Shown here: in pieces, positions 43,201 to 51,745 of the stretch
Layout of the letters: each line of letters opens with the position of its first letter
Position numbering within the stretch: position 1 is the first letter of the stretch
Source of the DNA: Methylosinus sp. PW1
GTDB taxonomy: Bacteria; Pseudomonadota; Alphaproteobacteria; Rhizobiales; Beijerinckiaceae
Reading direction: 5' to 3'
Assembly: GCF_000745215.1 (NCBI RefSeq)
Contig: NZ_JQNK01000009.1
Span: forward strand, 248,001 to 312,000
Length of the DNA: 64,000 nt
Position numbers and translations under genes: made by a program
The notes under the pieces: generated by a model
The model's database searches: none
What the model saw: the letters and a program-made list of their open reading frames with translations, nothing else
What the model was told of the DNA's origin: nothing

Positions 43201-43473
43201 ATGCCGCAGATCGTCATCTACACCACGAGAACCTGCCCCTATTGCCGCGCCGCCAAGCAGCTGCTCGACATCAAAGGCGCAGCTTATGAAGAGATCGCCG
43301 TCGACGGCGATGCGCAGAAGCGCTCCGAGATGAGCCGGCTGGCCGAGGGCCGGACCACAGTGCCACAGATTTTCATCGACGGCCGGCCGATCGGCGGCTG
43401 CGACGATCTCTACGCTCTGGACGGCGCCGGCGAGCTCGACCCGCTGCTCGCCGCGGGCGAGCCGGCGCCGTGA
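43201..43473 (+). CDS. grxC: Glutaredoxin 3
   Basis: The 90-residue dithiol glutaredoxin has CPYC at residues 14-17 and TVPQIFIDGRPIGGCDDLYAL, typical of GrxC. It reduces disulfides with glutathione in the cytoplasm. It overlaps the next gene by 4 bases (the stop TGA sits inside the GTG start). Confidence 0.95.
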   Translation: MPQIVIYTTRTCPYCRAAKQLLDIKGAAYEEIAVDGDAQKRSEMSRLAEGRTTVPQIFIDGRPIGGCDDLYALDGAGELDPLLAAGEPAP

Positions 43474-43910
43474 TCCTCTACCGGCTGATCTGCTCGGAAG
43501 GACATGAATTCGAAAGCTGGTTTCGCGACAGCGAAGCCTATGACGCGCAGGCTGCGCAAGGCGCGGTCAGCTGCCCCTTTTGCAATTCGACGCAGGTCGC
43601 CAAGGCGATCATGGCGCCGAATGTGGCCCGCCGCTCGTCCCGAGCGCGTGAGGACGAGGCGGGCGTCCCCGCTCTGCTCGACGAGCGCCATGCGGCGCTG
43701 CGGGCGATGATCCAGGAGCTGCGCCAACATGTCGTCGCCGCGACAGAAGACGTCGGCGACCGCTTCCCAGACGAGGCGCGGCGGATGCAGGACGGCGAGG
43801 CCGAGAACCGCCCCATTCGCGGACGCGCCAGCTTCGAGGAAGCCAAGGCGCTGCTCGAGGAGGGCATAGAAATCCTGCCGCTCCCCGGCCCGCCCGACGA
43901 CAGCCACTGA
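43470..43910 (+). CDS. DUF1178-family protein
   Basis: The 146-residue protein starts with GTG and opens ILYRLICSEGHEFESWFRDSEAYDAQ. It then has VSCPFCNSTQVAKAIMAPNV, a zinc-ribbon-like CPFC motif following an N-terminal C-x-x-GH. This is the DUF1178 pattern. Later text (RAMIQELRQHVVAATEDVGDRFPDEARRMQ..RPIRGRASFEEAKALLEEGIEILPLP) fits the family as well. It is translationally coupled to grxC, a common pairing in alphaproteobacteria. Function is unknown. Confidence 0.85.
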   Translation: MILYRLICSEGHEFESWFRDSEAYDAQAAQGAVSCPFCNSTQVAKAIMAPNVARRSSRAREDEAGVPALLDERHAALRAMIQELRQHVVAATEDVGDRFPDEARRMQDGEAENRPIRGRASFEEAKALLEEGIEILPLPGPPDDSH

Positions 43911-44013
43911 GGCTCGTCCTCGACGAATTGCGCCGCAGGCGCTTCTCGATGTCGGGCGCCGCTGAAATTCCGTCATATCCCAATGAATAATCTGCACTTT
44001 CTCTTTGAGAACA

Positions 44014-44035
44014 CGGCTCTTATCCCTTTGAGCCG
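44014..44035 (+). promoter_or_regulatory. Leader hairpin upstream of pmoC
   Basis: CGGCTC at 44014-44019 pairs with GAGCCG at 44030-44035 around a 10-base loop, 47 bases ahead of the pmoC ATG. It may be part of the 5' untranslated region. The 172-base gap before pmoC shows no clear -35/-10 pair that I could assign. Confidence 0.35.
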
Positions 44036-44082
44036 GGCTTTGCGAAAAACCGAGACGCGAAGCCGAGCTCGAGGAGAAAAAC

Positions 44083-44862
44083 ATGAGTCTAACGACAGAA
44101 GCAGCCGGCAAAGCCGGCGCGACCGACAGCGCCGACGTCGTCATCGTCGATCTGAAGCCTATGTGGATCGCCGCCGGCGGACTGGTCGCCTTCTATCTGT
44201 TCATTCGAATCTATGAGCAGATTTACGGCTGGCGCGCCGGTCTCGATTCCTTCGCTCCGGAATTCCAGACCTATTGGCTGACGATGCTGTGGACCGAGAT
44301 TCCGCTGGAGCTGGTCACCGGCCTCGGCCTCGCCGGCTATCTGTGGAAGACGCGCACGCGCGACATGGCCGCGCTGAGCACGCGCGAAGAATTGCGCCGC
44401 TGGGTTTGCCTCGCGCAATGGCTCGTCGTCTATGGCATAGCGATCTACTTCGGCGCGAGCTTCTTCACGGAACAAGACGGCACCTGGCACATGACGGTGA
44501 TCCGCGACACCGACTTCACGCCCAGCCATATCATCGAGTTCTATCTGAGCTATCCGATCTACTCGATCGTCGGCGTCGGCTCGTTCTTCTACGCCAAGAC
44601 CAGGCTGCCCTATTTCTCCAAGGGCTATTCGCTGGCCTTTCTGATCCTGACGATCGGCCCGTTCATGATCATTCCGAATGTCGGACTGAACGAATGGGGC
44701 CACACTTTCTGGTTCATGGAGGAACTGTTCGTCGCTCCGCTGCACTGGGGCTTCGTGTTCTTCGGCTGGATGGCGCTCGCCGTGTTCGGCGTGACCGCGC
44801 AGATTCTGCTGAACATGAAACGCCTGCTGGGCGAAGACGGCGTGAAGGCGATCATCGACTGA
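44083..44862 (+). CDS. pmoC: Particulate methane monooxygenase subunit C (solitary copy)
   Basis: The 259-residue membrane protein belongs to the PmoC/AmoC family. The ATG follows GAGGAGAA. The metal-site ligands are in place: Asp132-x3-His136-x12-His149 (EQDGTWH, then TPSHIIEFY). The NVGLNEWGHTFWFMEELFVAPLHWGF block near the end is also diagnostic. About six helices are seen. In functional pMMO, PmoC carries part of the copper centre in the intracytoplasmic membrane. No pmoA or pmoB follows, so this is an orphan copy. Its role (replacement subunit, stress form, or non-methane substrate) is unknown. Amo-type function cannot be excluded by sequence alone. Confidence 0.93.
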   Translation: MSLTTEAAGKAGATDSADVVIVDLKPMWIAAGGLVAFYLFIRIYEQIYGWRAGLDSFAPEFQTYWLTMLWTEIPLELVTGLGLAGYLWKTRTRDMAALSTREELRRWVCLAQWLVVYGIAIYFGASFFTEQDGTWHMTVIRDTDFTPSHIIEFYLSYPIYSIVGVGSFFYAKTRLPYFSKGYSLAFLILTIGPFMIIPNVGLNEWGHTFWFMEELFVAPLHWGFVFFGWMALAVFGVTAQILLNMKRLLGEDGVKAIID

Positions 44863-44934
44863 GGCGCTCGACGGAACTCGCAAGAGCGTGCCGGCTCTGA
44901 CTCCATGATGCTCCCAGGGAACCAGAGTGGAAAA

Positions 44935-44964
44935 GCTGCCGCCCCTCGCTCGAGGGGCGGCAGC
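44935..44964 (+). terminator. Strong hairpin after pmoC
   Basis: Perfect 12-base arms GCTGCCGCCCCT / AGGGGCGGCAGC enclose CGCTCG, which can extend the stem by 2 pairs. It lies about 70 bases after the pmoC stop. The plus strand has no T-run after it. The minus strand reads TTTT after the hairpin. It probably insulates pmoC from the permease gene. Confidence 0.7.
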
Positions 44965-45131
44965 ATGTGAGCCCGCCGCGAGCGATCTTCAGTCACACGG
45001 GGCCGAGATGCGGCGCATGGCTATGTTAGACGCGCTCGCATCCATGTATGATTGGCGCGGCCCCGAAGCCGCGCGAGATATCCGACTGCTCGGCGCGCGC
45101 CGAAAAGGCTGAACGCGCAGCCGGAGACGAC

Positions 45132-46169
45132 ATGCAGAATCGACAGATATTCGGTCTCATCCTGCTCGCCGGCATGATCGGGCTGGGCGCTCTCGTCATC
45201 AGCCCCTTCTGGGCGCCGCTCGTATGGGCCGCCATTCTCGCTCATGCCACGGACGCCGCCAATCGCCGCTGCCTTCGCCTCTGCGGACAGCGGCGCAATC
45301 TCGCCGCCGCGGTCACGACGATACTGCTGATCGTCCTCATCGTCGTTCCAGTGTCGCTGCTGCTGATCGATCTGCAGAGCGAGGCGGTCGCCGCCTATCG
45401 CGATATCTCGACCAAATATGCGGACGAGCCGCTGGTCCTGCCCAAGGCGATCAAGCGCCTCCCGGTGATCGGCCCCACGCTGAACGATCTCGTGAACAAT
45501 CCGGAATTTCGCAAGCAGCAGATCAATGAATGGCTGGAGCCCTGGATGCGCCAGCTCGCCGGGGTCGTCGGCGCGGTCGGCCGCAGCATTGCACAATTCG
45601 GCGTCATGACGATCGCGCTGTTCTTCTTCTACCGCGACGGCGACCTCATGCTCGAGCAGATCCGCGCCGGGCTCCGTCGAGTCGTCGGGGAAACGGCGGA
45701 TCAATATTTCCGGGCCGTCGAGACCACTTCGAATGCTGTCGTGTCGGGGCTGATCGTCAGCGCGATGGCGCAGGGATTCATCGCCGGCGTCGGCTATGCG
45801 TTCCTCGGCGCCGGACCGCCCGTGCTGCTGGGCGTGCTGACTACGCTGGCCGCGCTCATCCCCTTCGTCGGAACAGTGGCGATCTGGGCGCCGCTCGGCG
45901 TCTGGCTTCTTCTCACCGATCAGATCGGCGCAGGCATTGGGCTGCTCGCCTGGGGCGCGCTCATCGTCAACCCGACCGACAATATTCTCAAGCCTCTGCT
46001 CATCAGCAACGCGGCCGACATCCCTCTTGTCGTCGTCTTCCTCGGCGTGATGGGCGGCCTGCTCGCCTTCGGCTTCGTCGGACTATTCCTCGGCCCGCTG
46101 ATTCTCGCGGTGCTGCTCGCCATATGGCGGGAATGGCTGGTAGCCGACGCTGCCGAAGCCGGCCATTGA
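45132..46169 (+). CDS. AI-2E family permease
   Basis: The 345-residue membrane protein starts at ATG 45132 behind CGGAGA. About eight helices occur, in the typical split pattern: two or three near the N-terminus, a cytosolic/periplasmic domain (about residues 95-170), then four or five at the C-terminus. Conserved blocks are ALFFFYRDGD, VSGLIVSAMAQGFIAGVGYAFLGAGPPVLLGVLTTLAALIPFVGTVAIWAPLGVW and NPTDNILKPLLI. The family includes TqsA, peroxide/metal export candidates and PerM. The substrate is unknown. Confidence 0.85.
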   Translation: MQNRQIFGLILLAGMIGLGALVISPFWAPLVWAAILAHATDAANRRCLRLCGQRRNLAAAVTTILLIVLIVVPVSLLLIDLQSEAVAAYRDISTKYADEPLVLPKAIKRLPVIGPTLNDLVNNPEFRKQQINEWLEPWMRQLAGVVGAVGRSIAQFGVMTIALFFFYRDGDLMLEQIRAGLRRVVGETADQYFRAVETTSNAVVSGLIVSAMAQGFIAGVGYAFLGAGPPVLLGVLTTLAALIPFVGTVAIWAPLGVWLLLTDQIGAGIGLLAWGALIVNPTDNILKPLLISNAADIPLVVVFLGVMGGLLAFGFVGLFLGPLILAVLLAIWREWLVADAAEAGH

Positions 46170-46293
46170 CCGTCGCGGAATTCGCGCGCCGCCATATTGA
46201 AGCAGCTCTCGTCGATCGCCATGTTTTTCAAGGCCTCCTCGAATGTCGAGCTTCCGCTCAGAGCGGCGAGGCCCGCAGCCGGAGAGCAGAGCG

Positions 46294-46953
46294 ATGACGA
46301 ATGGTCACGAAGATGGACGAGACGCCGCCTCCGAGACGAAGCGCGATCCGCGAGCCGGCTGGCTCTACAGAGTCGAGCAAGAGGTCGAGGAGATCGCGCA
46401 GGAGCCGCCGCCGGCGCTGTTCCTGCATGTCCTGAAAATCGACCTTCCCTATATCGTGATGCTGCTGGCCGCCGTTTTCGGAATCGGCATGGCGACCTTC
46501 ACGGGCGAGATGACGCCGGTCTATTGGGAGATTTTGACGCCCCTCTACGCCGTCATCTGCATTCACACCGGCTGGCGCCGGACCGAGGATCGCGAGGCGC
46601 GAATAAGGCTCGTCTGGACTCAAGCCGCGCATTGGCTGGCCGTTCTCGTCGCAATGTACGTCATCTATCTGCCGCGCGTGCAGGATGTGATGAACAACAA
46701 CGCCGCCGGCATCACGCTGATGACCATTCTGGCCCTCGCAACCGTGCTCGCCGGCATACATGCCTCGACCTGGCAGACCTCGGCGGTCGGCCTCGTATTG
46801 GCGATCTCGATTCCGATCATCGCCTGGATTCAGCAATCGGCGCTGATTTTGACGGTCATCTCCATCGTGCTCGTCTTCGCGCTCCTCGTCGGCGCCTCGC
46901 TGTGGTGGACGACGCATAAGGAGAAGACCAAATTATCCGACGCGGCGGGCTGA
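46294..46953 (+). CDS. Membrane protein of unknown function
   Basis: The protein is 219 residues from the ATG at 46294. An upstream in-frame ATG at 46243 adds a Ser/Arg-rich stretch and is less likely. An acidic/basic N-terminal region (residues about 1-50) is followed by five hydrophobic helices (about 58-77, 83-97, 112-132, 142-160, 166-206). No family was recognised. It lies 124 bases after the permease on the same strand and may form a transcription unit with it. Confidence 0.6.
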   Translation: MTNGHEDGRDAASETKRDPRAGWLYRVEQEVEEIAQEPPPALFLHVLKIDLPYIVMLLAAVFGIGMATFTGEMTPVYWEILTPLYAVICIHTGWRRTEDREARIRLVWTQAAHWLAVLVAMYVIYLPRVQDVMNNNAAGITLMTILALATVLAGIHASTWQTSAVGLVLAISIPIIAWIQQSALILTVISIVLVFALLVGASLWWTTHKEKTKLSDAAG

Positions 46954-47156
46954 AGCTCCTATCGGCGAAGAAAGGCCGCGAGAATATCGACGTAACGCGG
47001 AGTTCCGGCTCGAGCCGAATAGCAATCGCTCTGGCCGTTCCTCGGCTATCTAATACGGGCGAAACGCATTGAAAGCGCGACGGCGGCTTTCGACAGCTCT
47101 TAGACGATCGCTCCCTCCGACCAAGCTTTTTCTGATCGACCGAGGCGGCGATCCTC

Positions 47157-47514
47157 ATGAAGCGCATTCTCCTGGCGCTCGACCTGAGCGCTCACAGCGA
47201 CCGCGCTTTCGAGCGAGCGACGCAGTTCGCCGGCGAATGCTCGAGGCGCGCTCTTCGCGCCGAAAGATCGTTTGGAGCATGACATCCAGGAGGAGTCGCG
47301 CCGTCTGAAAGATCATGGCGGCGGCGCCTTTCCACGCATCGTTCCGATGCTCGAGCGCAATGACGTCGACGCCGGCATAGCGAAAATTCTCCGACGATCA
47401 CAGCCGGATCTCCTGGTCATGGGGATGAGCGGCGCCGGCTTCGCCACGGGCGGCGGAAGCCGAACGCGCTCCTATCTGCACAATCCGCCCTGCGACATGC
47501 TCGTCGCCGCCTGA
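47157..47514 (+). pseudogene. Universal stress protein remnant (internal deletion and frameshift)
   Basis: The ATG at 47157 opens a USP-like N-terminus (MKRILLALDLSAHSDRAFERATQFAGE), which then meets a stop at 47280-47282 after 41 codons. The C-terminal part of a USP continues in the +1 frame (ending QPDLLVMGMSGAGFATGGGSRTRSYLHNPPCDMLVAA at 47512). The joined length (about 118) is shorter than a single UspA domain, so residues of the middle are missing as well as the frame. The tail keeps the G-x2-G-x9-G-(S/T) ATP-binding style. I take it as a degenerate gene. A sequencing error could explain the shift but not the missing part. Confidence 0.75.
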
Positions 47515-47546
47515 TCGGCTCGCCGATCAGGCGCCGATCTCGTCCG

Positions 47547-47897
47547 TCAACGCGCCGCTTGAAAGTGAGTCAGCGCCGCTTCGGCGTGTCGAACCGCAGC
47601 GGCGGCGCGGGGGCCGCTATGCGTCCCCCGCGCCGTTCGGATCGCCTTCTGAAGATGTCGGATTCCGGTCTCGACGTGCGGATTCGCTTTCGTCCTCTGC
47701 GCGGCCTTGGCGTGATCTAGCGCATTGGCGGCGTGCTCCACGAGGGATGCGGAATATCCGCTTCTGCCCTCCTGGATCGCCTCCGTCGTTTCCCGAATCG
47801 TCTGCGTGAGATGTTCCGCCGCAAGCGAGGCATGCGGAGCGACGAGCAGCGCGAGCCACAGCGCCGCAATGGCGATCGACGATCTGCGAGTGATCAT
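47547..47897 (-). CDS. SmbP-like small secreted His-rich protein
   Basis: The 116-residue protein starts at ATG 47897 behind AAAGGA, with a signal peptide (SSIAIAALWLALLVAPHASLA). The mature four-helix-like chain has repeated His-Ala or Ala-x3-His patterns (SLVEHAANALDHAKAAQ, VETGIRHLQKAIRTA, AVRHAEAALTHFQAAR), the pattern of the small metal-binding protein SmbP first seen in Nitrosomonas, which binds copper and other divalent ions in the periplasm. Nearby pmoC makes copper handling an attractive role, but metal binding is inferred from the His spacing only. Confidence 0.7.
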   Translation of the reverse strand: MITRRSSIAIAALWLALLVAPHASLAAEHLTQTIRETTEAIQEGRSGYSASLVEHAANALDHAKAAQRTKANPHVETGIRHLQKAIRTARGTHSGPRAAAAVRHAEAALTHFQAAR

Positions 47898-48067
47898 CTC
47901 CGGTCCTTTCTGAAAGAGCCCGCCGCGCCCGAACGAATAACGCGCGTCGCCGCGTGAAACGCAGACCGCCGCCGGAGAAAAGAATTGCGCCGCCGGCGCC
48001 TCGCCCCGCTTCCGGCCCACTCGATCGCTCGCTCATGAGCGCCGCGCGTTTGGTGAGAGACGCGGCG

Positions 48068-51000
48068 TCAGCGGACCATGATTTCGACCTTCGCCTCCAT
48101 TCCCGGCGTCAACACGAGATCGGGATTCGACGCGGTGACAATGATCTCGCCGCCGCCTCGCTCCGCCGGCGCGTCTGCGATCTGCGTCACCTTTCCTTCG
48201 AAGGCGCGATCGGGAAACGCCTCGACCTTCAAGGACACGACGTCGCCGACCCCGATACGCTCGGCGTCTTTCGCGCTCACATCGACCGCGACACGCATTG
48301 TCGAGAGATCGGCGGCGATCTGGAAGAGCGTCACGCCGGCGTCGACCTTGCCGCCGACCTCCACATTGCGCGAGACGATCGCGCCATCGACCGGCGAGAC
48401 GACCTCCGTGCTCGCGAGCGCGGTCTCCGCCGCGCCGAGCGCCGCTTTCCGTCGCGCGACCTCGGCCTCGCTCTGCGCCACGCGCGCCGTCGCACGCTCG
48501 AACGCGGCGCTGGGCGCGGCGATGGTGCGGCGTGAGGCCGCCCCACGCCCCGCCTCGCCTCGAGCGCGCTGCAGCGTGGTCTTCGCGCGCGCGAGATGAT
48601 TTTCGTTTCGCTCGAGCCGCGCGGTCGCCTCCGCCAACTCGGCTGTCCGGCGAGCGACCATGGCGCGATAGGCGGCGGGGTCGATCTTCGCGCAGAGCTG
48701 GCCCGCCTTCACCTTGTCGCCGCGCGCGCAATAGACCGCTTCCGCGACGCCGGAGGCCCGCGCCAGCAGCGGCTCGGAGGCGAGCGCATCGACGACTCCT
48801 GTCGCATTCACGACGCCCGCGAAAGTCGACGGCCTCTCGCGCGAGCCCCAATAGAGCAGCCCGGCGGCGATGGCGGCGATGGCGACCGCGCCGGCCGCCG
48901 GCCGCCAGAACGGCCGCTCCCGATAGAGTGAGGTCGGCCTCGCCACGCGCGCTCTCGACGGCGCCGTCGTCGTGACATCGCCGGCTATGATTTGGCGGGC
49001 GCGGATTCTCCGCTGGATGAATTTCTCGAGCTCGAGGACGAGATAGAGTCCGACGCCGACGCCGATCGCAGCCGCGCCCTCGAGCGGCGACATCGGGCGC
49101 GTGTCGAACATCTTCTGCATGAACGGCGCATAGGTGAAGAGGATCTGAGCGATGGTGATCGCGACGACGCCGATGATGACCGCCGGCGCTTCGAGAAGCC
49201 CCGTCCAGGGAAAGGACGCGGCGAACGGCCGACGAATGCTGAAGAGATAGAAAATTCCCATTATGACGATCGCGTTGACGACGATAGTGCGCGCCTCCTC
49301 GGTCGGCAGGCCGCGTTCCTCGGCCCAAAAGAACAGGCCGAATGCGCCGACGACATACAGAAGCGAGACGAGGACGACGCGCCAGATCAGAAAGCCGGAC
49401 AGCACCGGCTCATTGGCCGCGCGCGGCGATCTGCGCATCACATCCGGCTCTGTCGGCTCGAAGGCGAGAGTCAATCCCAGGCCGACCGCAGTCACCATAT
49501 TGATCCAGAGAATCTGCACCGGCGTCATCGGCAGGGTGAACCCGACGAGAATCGCCCCGACGATCGCCAGCGCCTCGCCGCCATTGGTCGGCAGCGTCCA
49601 GCCGATGACCTTCTTCAAATTGTCGTAGACCGTGCGTCCCTCGCCGACAGCGGCGACAATCGACGCGAAATTATCGTCGGCGAGCACCATTTCGGCCGCC
49701 TCCTTCGCCGCCTCCGTGCCCCTTCGTCCCATCGCCACGCCGACATCGGCCCGCTTCAGCGCCGGCGCGTCATTGACTCCGTCGCCCGTCATGGCGACGA
49801 CATGGCCCTGCGACTGCAGAGCCTCGACCAGCCGCAGCTTGTGCTCGGGCGTCGTGCGCGCGAACACAGTCGTCTCGCGGGCGACGCGCTCGAACGCCTC
49901 GCCGCTCAGCTCCGAAAGCCGCTCTCCCGTCACCACCGCATCGTGATGAGAGAGGCCGACGCGCTGCGCGATAGCGCTCGCGGTCGCCGCATGATCGCCC
50001 GTGATCATCTTCACGCCGACGCCGGCGTTCGCGCACTCCTCGATCGCCGCGATCGCCTCGACGCGCGGAGGATCGATCAAGCCGATGACGCCGAGCAGGC
50101 TCAGCCCGCTCTCGACAAAGGCCGCGCCGAGCTCGTCCAAATCCGCCGCGTCCTTCGCCGCCAGCGCGATCACGCGCTGACCTTCCCGCGCGAGGGATTC
50201 GACCGCGGCCGACCAATAGGATTTATCGAGAGGCTCAGGCCCTCGCGGCCCCTGCTGAAACGCGCACATCTCGAGCACGCGCTCGGGCGCGCCCTTCACA
50301 TAGGCCACGGCTTCGTTCTCATCGCCTCGATGCAGCGTCGCCATGAAACGATGCCGCGAGTCGAAAGGAATTTCGTCCACGCGCACGAACCACTCGCGTG
50401 TCGCATCGATCTCGTGGCCCGCCTTCGCCGCGAAGCAGACGAGCGCTCCTTCCATCGGATCGCCGTCGACGATCCAATCGGCGCCGCTCCGCCGAACAGC
50501 GGCGTCGTTGCACAGCAGCGCCGCCAGAGCCAGCTCTCGCATCACAGTGTCTTCCACCGCGTCGAATTTGCGCCCCTCGCGCAGCAGCGCGCCTTTCGGC
50601 TCATATCCCACGCCGGTCGTCTCGACCGCGCCCGCCGACGTCACCGCCGTCTGCGCTATCATCTCGTTGCGTGTCAGCGTGCCGGTCTTGTCCGAGCAGA
50701 TGACGGAGACAGATCCCAGCGTCTCGACCGCCGGCAGCCGCCGAATGATGGCGTTGCGCGCCGCCATCCTTTGGACGCCTATGGCGAGGGTGATCGTCAT
50801 CACCGCGGGCAGGCCCTCCGGAATAGCGGCCACCGCGAGCCCGACCACGGTCATGAAGGCTTCCGTCCAGGGATAGGAGCGTATTCCGGTCGCGAATGCG
50901 AAGACGATAGCGGAGACCGACAGAATCACGATCGTCAGCTGGCGAGCGAAGCGGCTCATCTGCCGCACCAGAGGCGTCGTCAGCGGCTCGATCGCGCCCA

Positions 51001-51745
51001 GCAGGGCGCTGATGCGCCCGAGCTCCGTCGACAGCCCCGTCGCCGCCACGACGCCTATGCCCTGCCCTGCGACGACGAAAGTGCCGGAATAGGCCATGGA
51101 CGTGCGATCGCCGAGCGCCGCGGCGGCGTCGACGGGCGCAATGCCTTTTTCGACGGCGACCGACTCGCCGGTGAGGACCGCTTCCTCGATCTTCAGATTG
51201 CGCGCGCGAACGAGCCGCAGATCCGCCGGCACGCGGTCCCCCGCCTCGAGCAGCACGATATCGCCGGGAACGACACGATCCGCTCGCACAGTCATGCGAT
51301 GGCCGCCGCGCAGAACGGAAGCGTTGGGCTCGATCATCCCCTTGATGGCGTCGAGCGCTTTCTCCGCGCGTCCCTCCTGAATGAAGCCGATAATCGCATT
51401 GAGCACGACGACGAGCAGGATGACGGCCGCATCCACGAAATGGGCGAGCAGAGCCGCCATTACGGCCGCCGCCAGCAGAATATAGATGAGCAGATCATGG
51501 AATTGCGAGAGCAGACGGCGGAGCGCGCCGCGCGGCTTTGCCGTCGGCAGCGAATTCGGTCCATAGGCCGCGAGACGCAGATCGGCCTCCGCCGGATCCA
51601 GCCCGTTCCGATCCGTCTTCAGGCTTTCGATCATCTCGTCGACCGAAAGGGAATGCCACGGTCGCGTATCGGCGCCGGGCGCAGAATGCGCCGCGCTCCG
51701 CCGGATCGGTCCCGCCTCCTCGCCTCGCTCCACAGGCTCTGTCAT
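48068..51745 (-). CDS. P-type cation ATPase fused to a HlyD/membrane-fusion-protein domain
   Basis: A single uninterrupted 1225-residue frame. Residues 30-910 are a complete P2-type ATPase: TGES 192-195, PEGLP 309-313 in M4, phosphorylation Asp352 in DKTGTLT, KGAP 484-487, TGDGVNDAP 653-661, and M5-M10. M6 reads Asn749-Met-Val-Thr-Ala753, so the Asp of SERCA Ca2+ sites is replaced. Residues about 948-966 are an additional helix. Residues 972-1225 are a periplasmic adaptor: lipoyl halves (ASGVAEAVYCARGDKVKAGQL and VVSPVDGAIVSRNVEVGGKVDAG), a coiled coil between (1030-1110), and a beta-barrel end (LTPGMEAKVEI). The expected topology puts the adaptor in the periplasm. The cation is unknown. Confidence 0.9.
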   Translation of the reverse strand: MTEPVERGEEAGPIRRSAAHSAPGADTRPWHSLSVDEMIESLKTDRNGLDPAEADLRLAAYGPNSLPTAKPRGALRRLLSQFHDLLIYILLAAAVMAALLAHFVDAAVILLVVVLNAIIGFIQEGRAEKALDAIKGMIEPNASVLRGGHRMTVRADRVVPGDIVLLEAGDRVPADLRLVRARNLKIEEAVLTGESVAVEKGIAPVDAAAALGDRTSMAYSGTFVVAGQGIGVVAATGLSTELGRISALLGAIEPLTTPLVRQMSRFARQLTIVILSVSAIVFAFATGIRSYPWTEAFMTVVGLAVAAIPEGLPAVMTITLAIGVQRMAARNAIIRRLPAVETLGSVSVICSDKTGTLTRNEMIAQTAVTSAGAVETTGVGYEPKGALLREGRKFDAVEDTVMRELALAALLCNDAAVRRSGADWIVDGDPMEGALVCFAAKAGHEIDATREWFVRVDEIPFDSRHRFMATLHRGDENEAVAYVKGAPERVLEMCAFQQGPRGPEPLDKSYWSAAVESLAREGQRVIALAAKDAADLDELGAAFVESGLSLLGVIGLIDPPRVEAIAAIEECANAGVGVKMITGDHAATASAIAQRVGLSHHDAVVTGERLSELSGEAFERVARETTVFARTTPEHKLRLVEALQSQGHVVAMTGDGVNDAPALKRADVGVAMGRRGTEAAKEAAEMVLADDNFASIVAAVGEGRTVYDNLKKVIGWTLPTNGGEALAIVGAILVGFTLPMTPVQILWINMVTAVGLGLTLAFEPTEPDVMRRSPRAANEPVLSGFLIWRVVLVSLLYVVGAFGLFFWAEERGLPTEEARTIVVNAIVIMGIFYLFSIRRPFAASFPWTGLLEAPAVIIGVVAITIAQILFTYAPFMQKMFDTRPMSPLEGAAAIGVGVGLYLVLELEKFIQRRIRARQIIAGDVTTTAPSRARVARPTSLYRERPFWRPAAGAVAIAAIAAGLLYWGSRERPSTFAGVVNATGVVDALASEPLLARASGVAEAVYCARGDKVKAGQLCAKIDPAAYRAMVARRTAELAEATARLERNENHLARAKTTLQRARGEAGRGAASRRTIAAPSAAFERATARVAQSEAEVARRKAALGAAETALASTEVVSPVDGAIVSRNVEVGGKVDAGVTLFQIAADLSTMRVAVDVSAKDAERIGVGDVVSLKVEAFPDRAFEGKVTQIADAPAERGGGEIIVTASNPDLVLTPGMEAKVEIMVR

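Noticed and set aside
43983..44216. 77-codon frame overlapping the pmoC start
   Set aside because: Arg-rich frame within the pmoC leader and coding region, with no support.
44863..45131. Possible missing pmoA start or small gene after pmoC
   Set aside because: The 61-codon frame here has no PmoA similarity and spans the hairpin at 44935-44964. The next gene is a permease.
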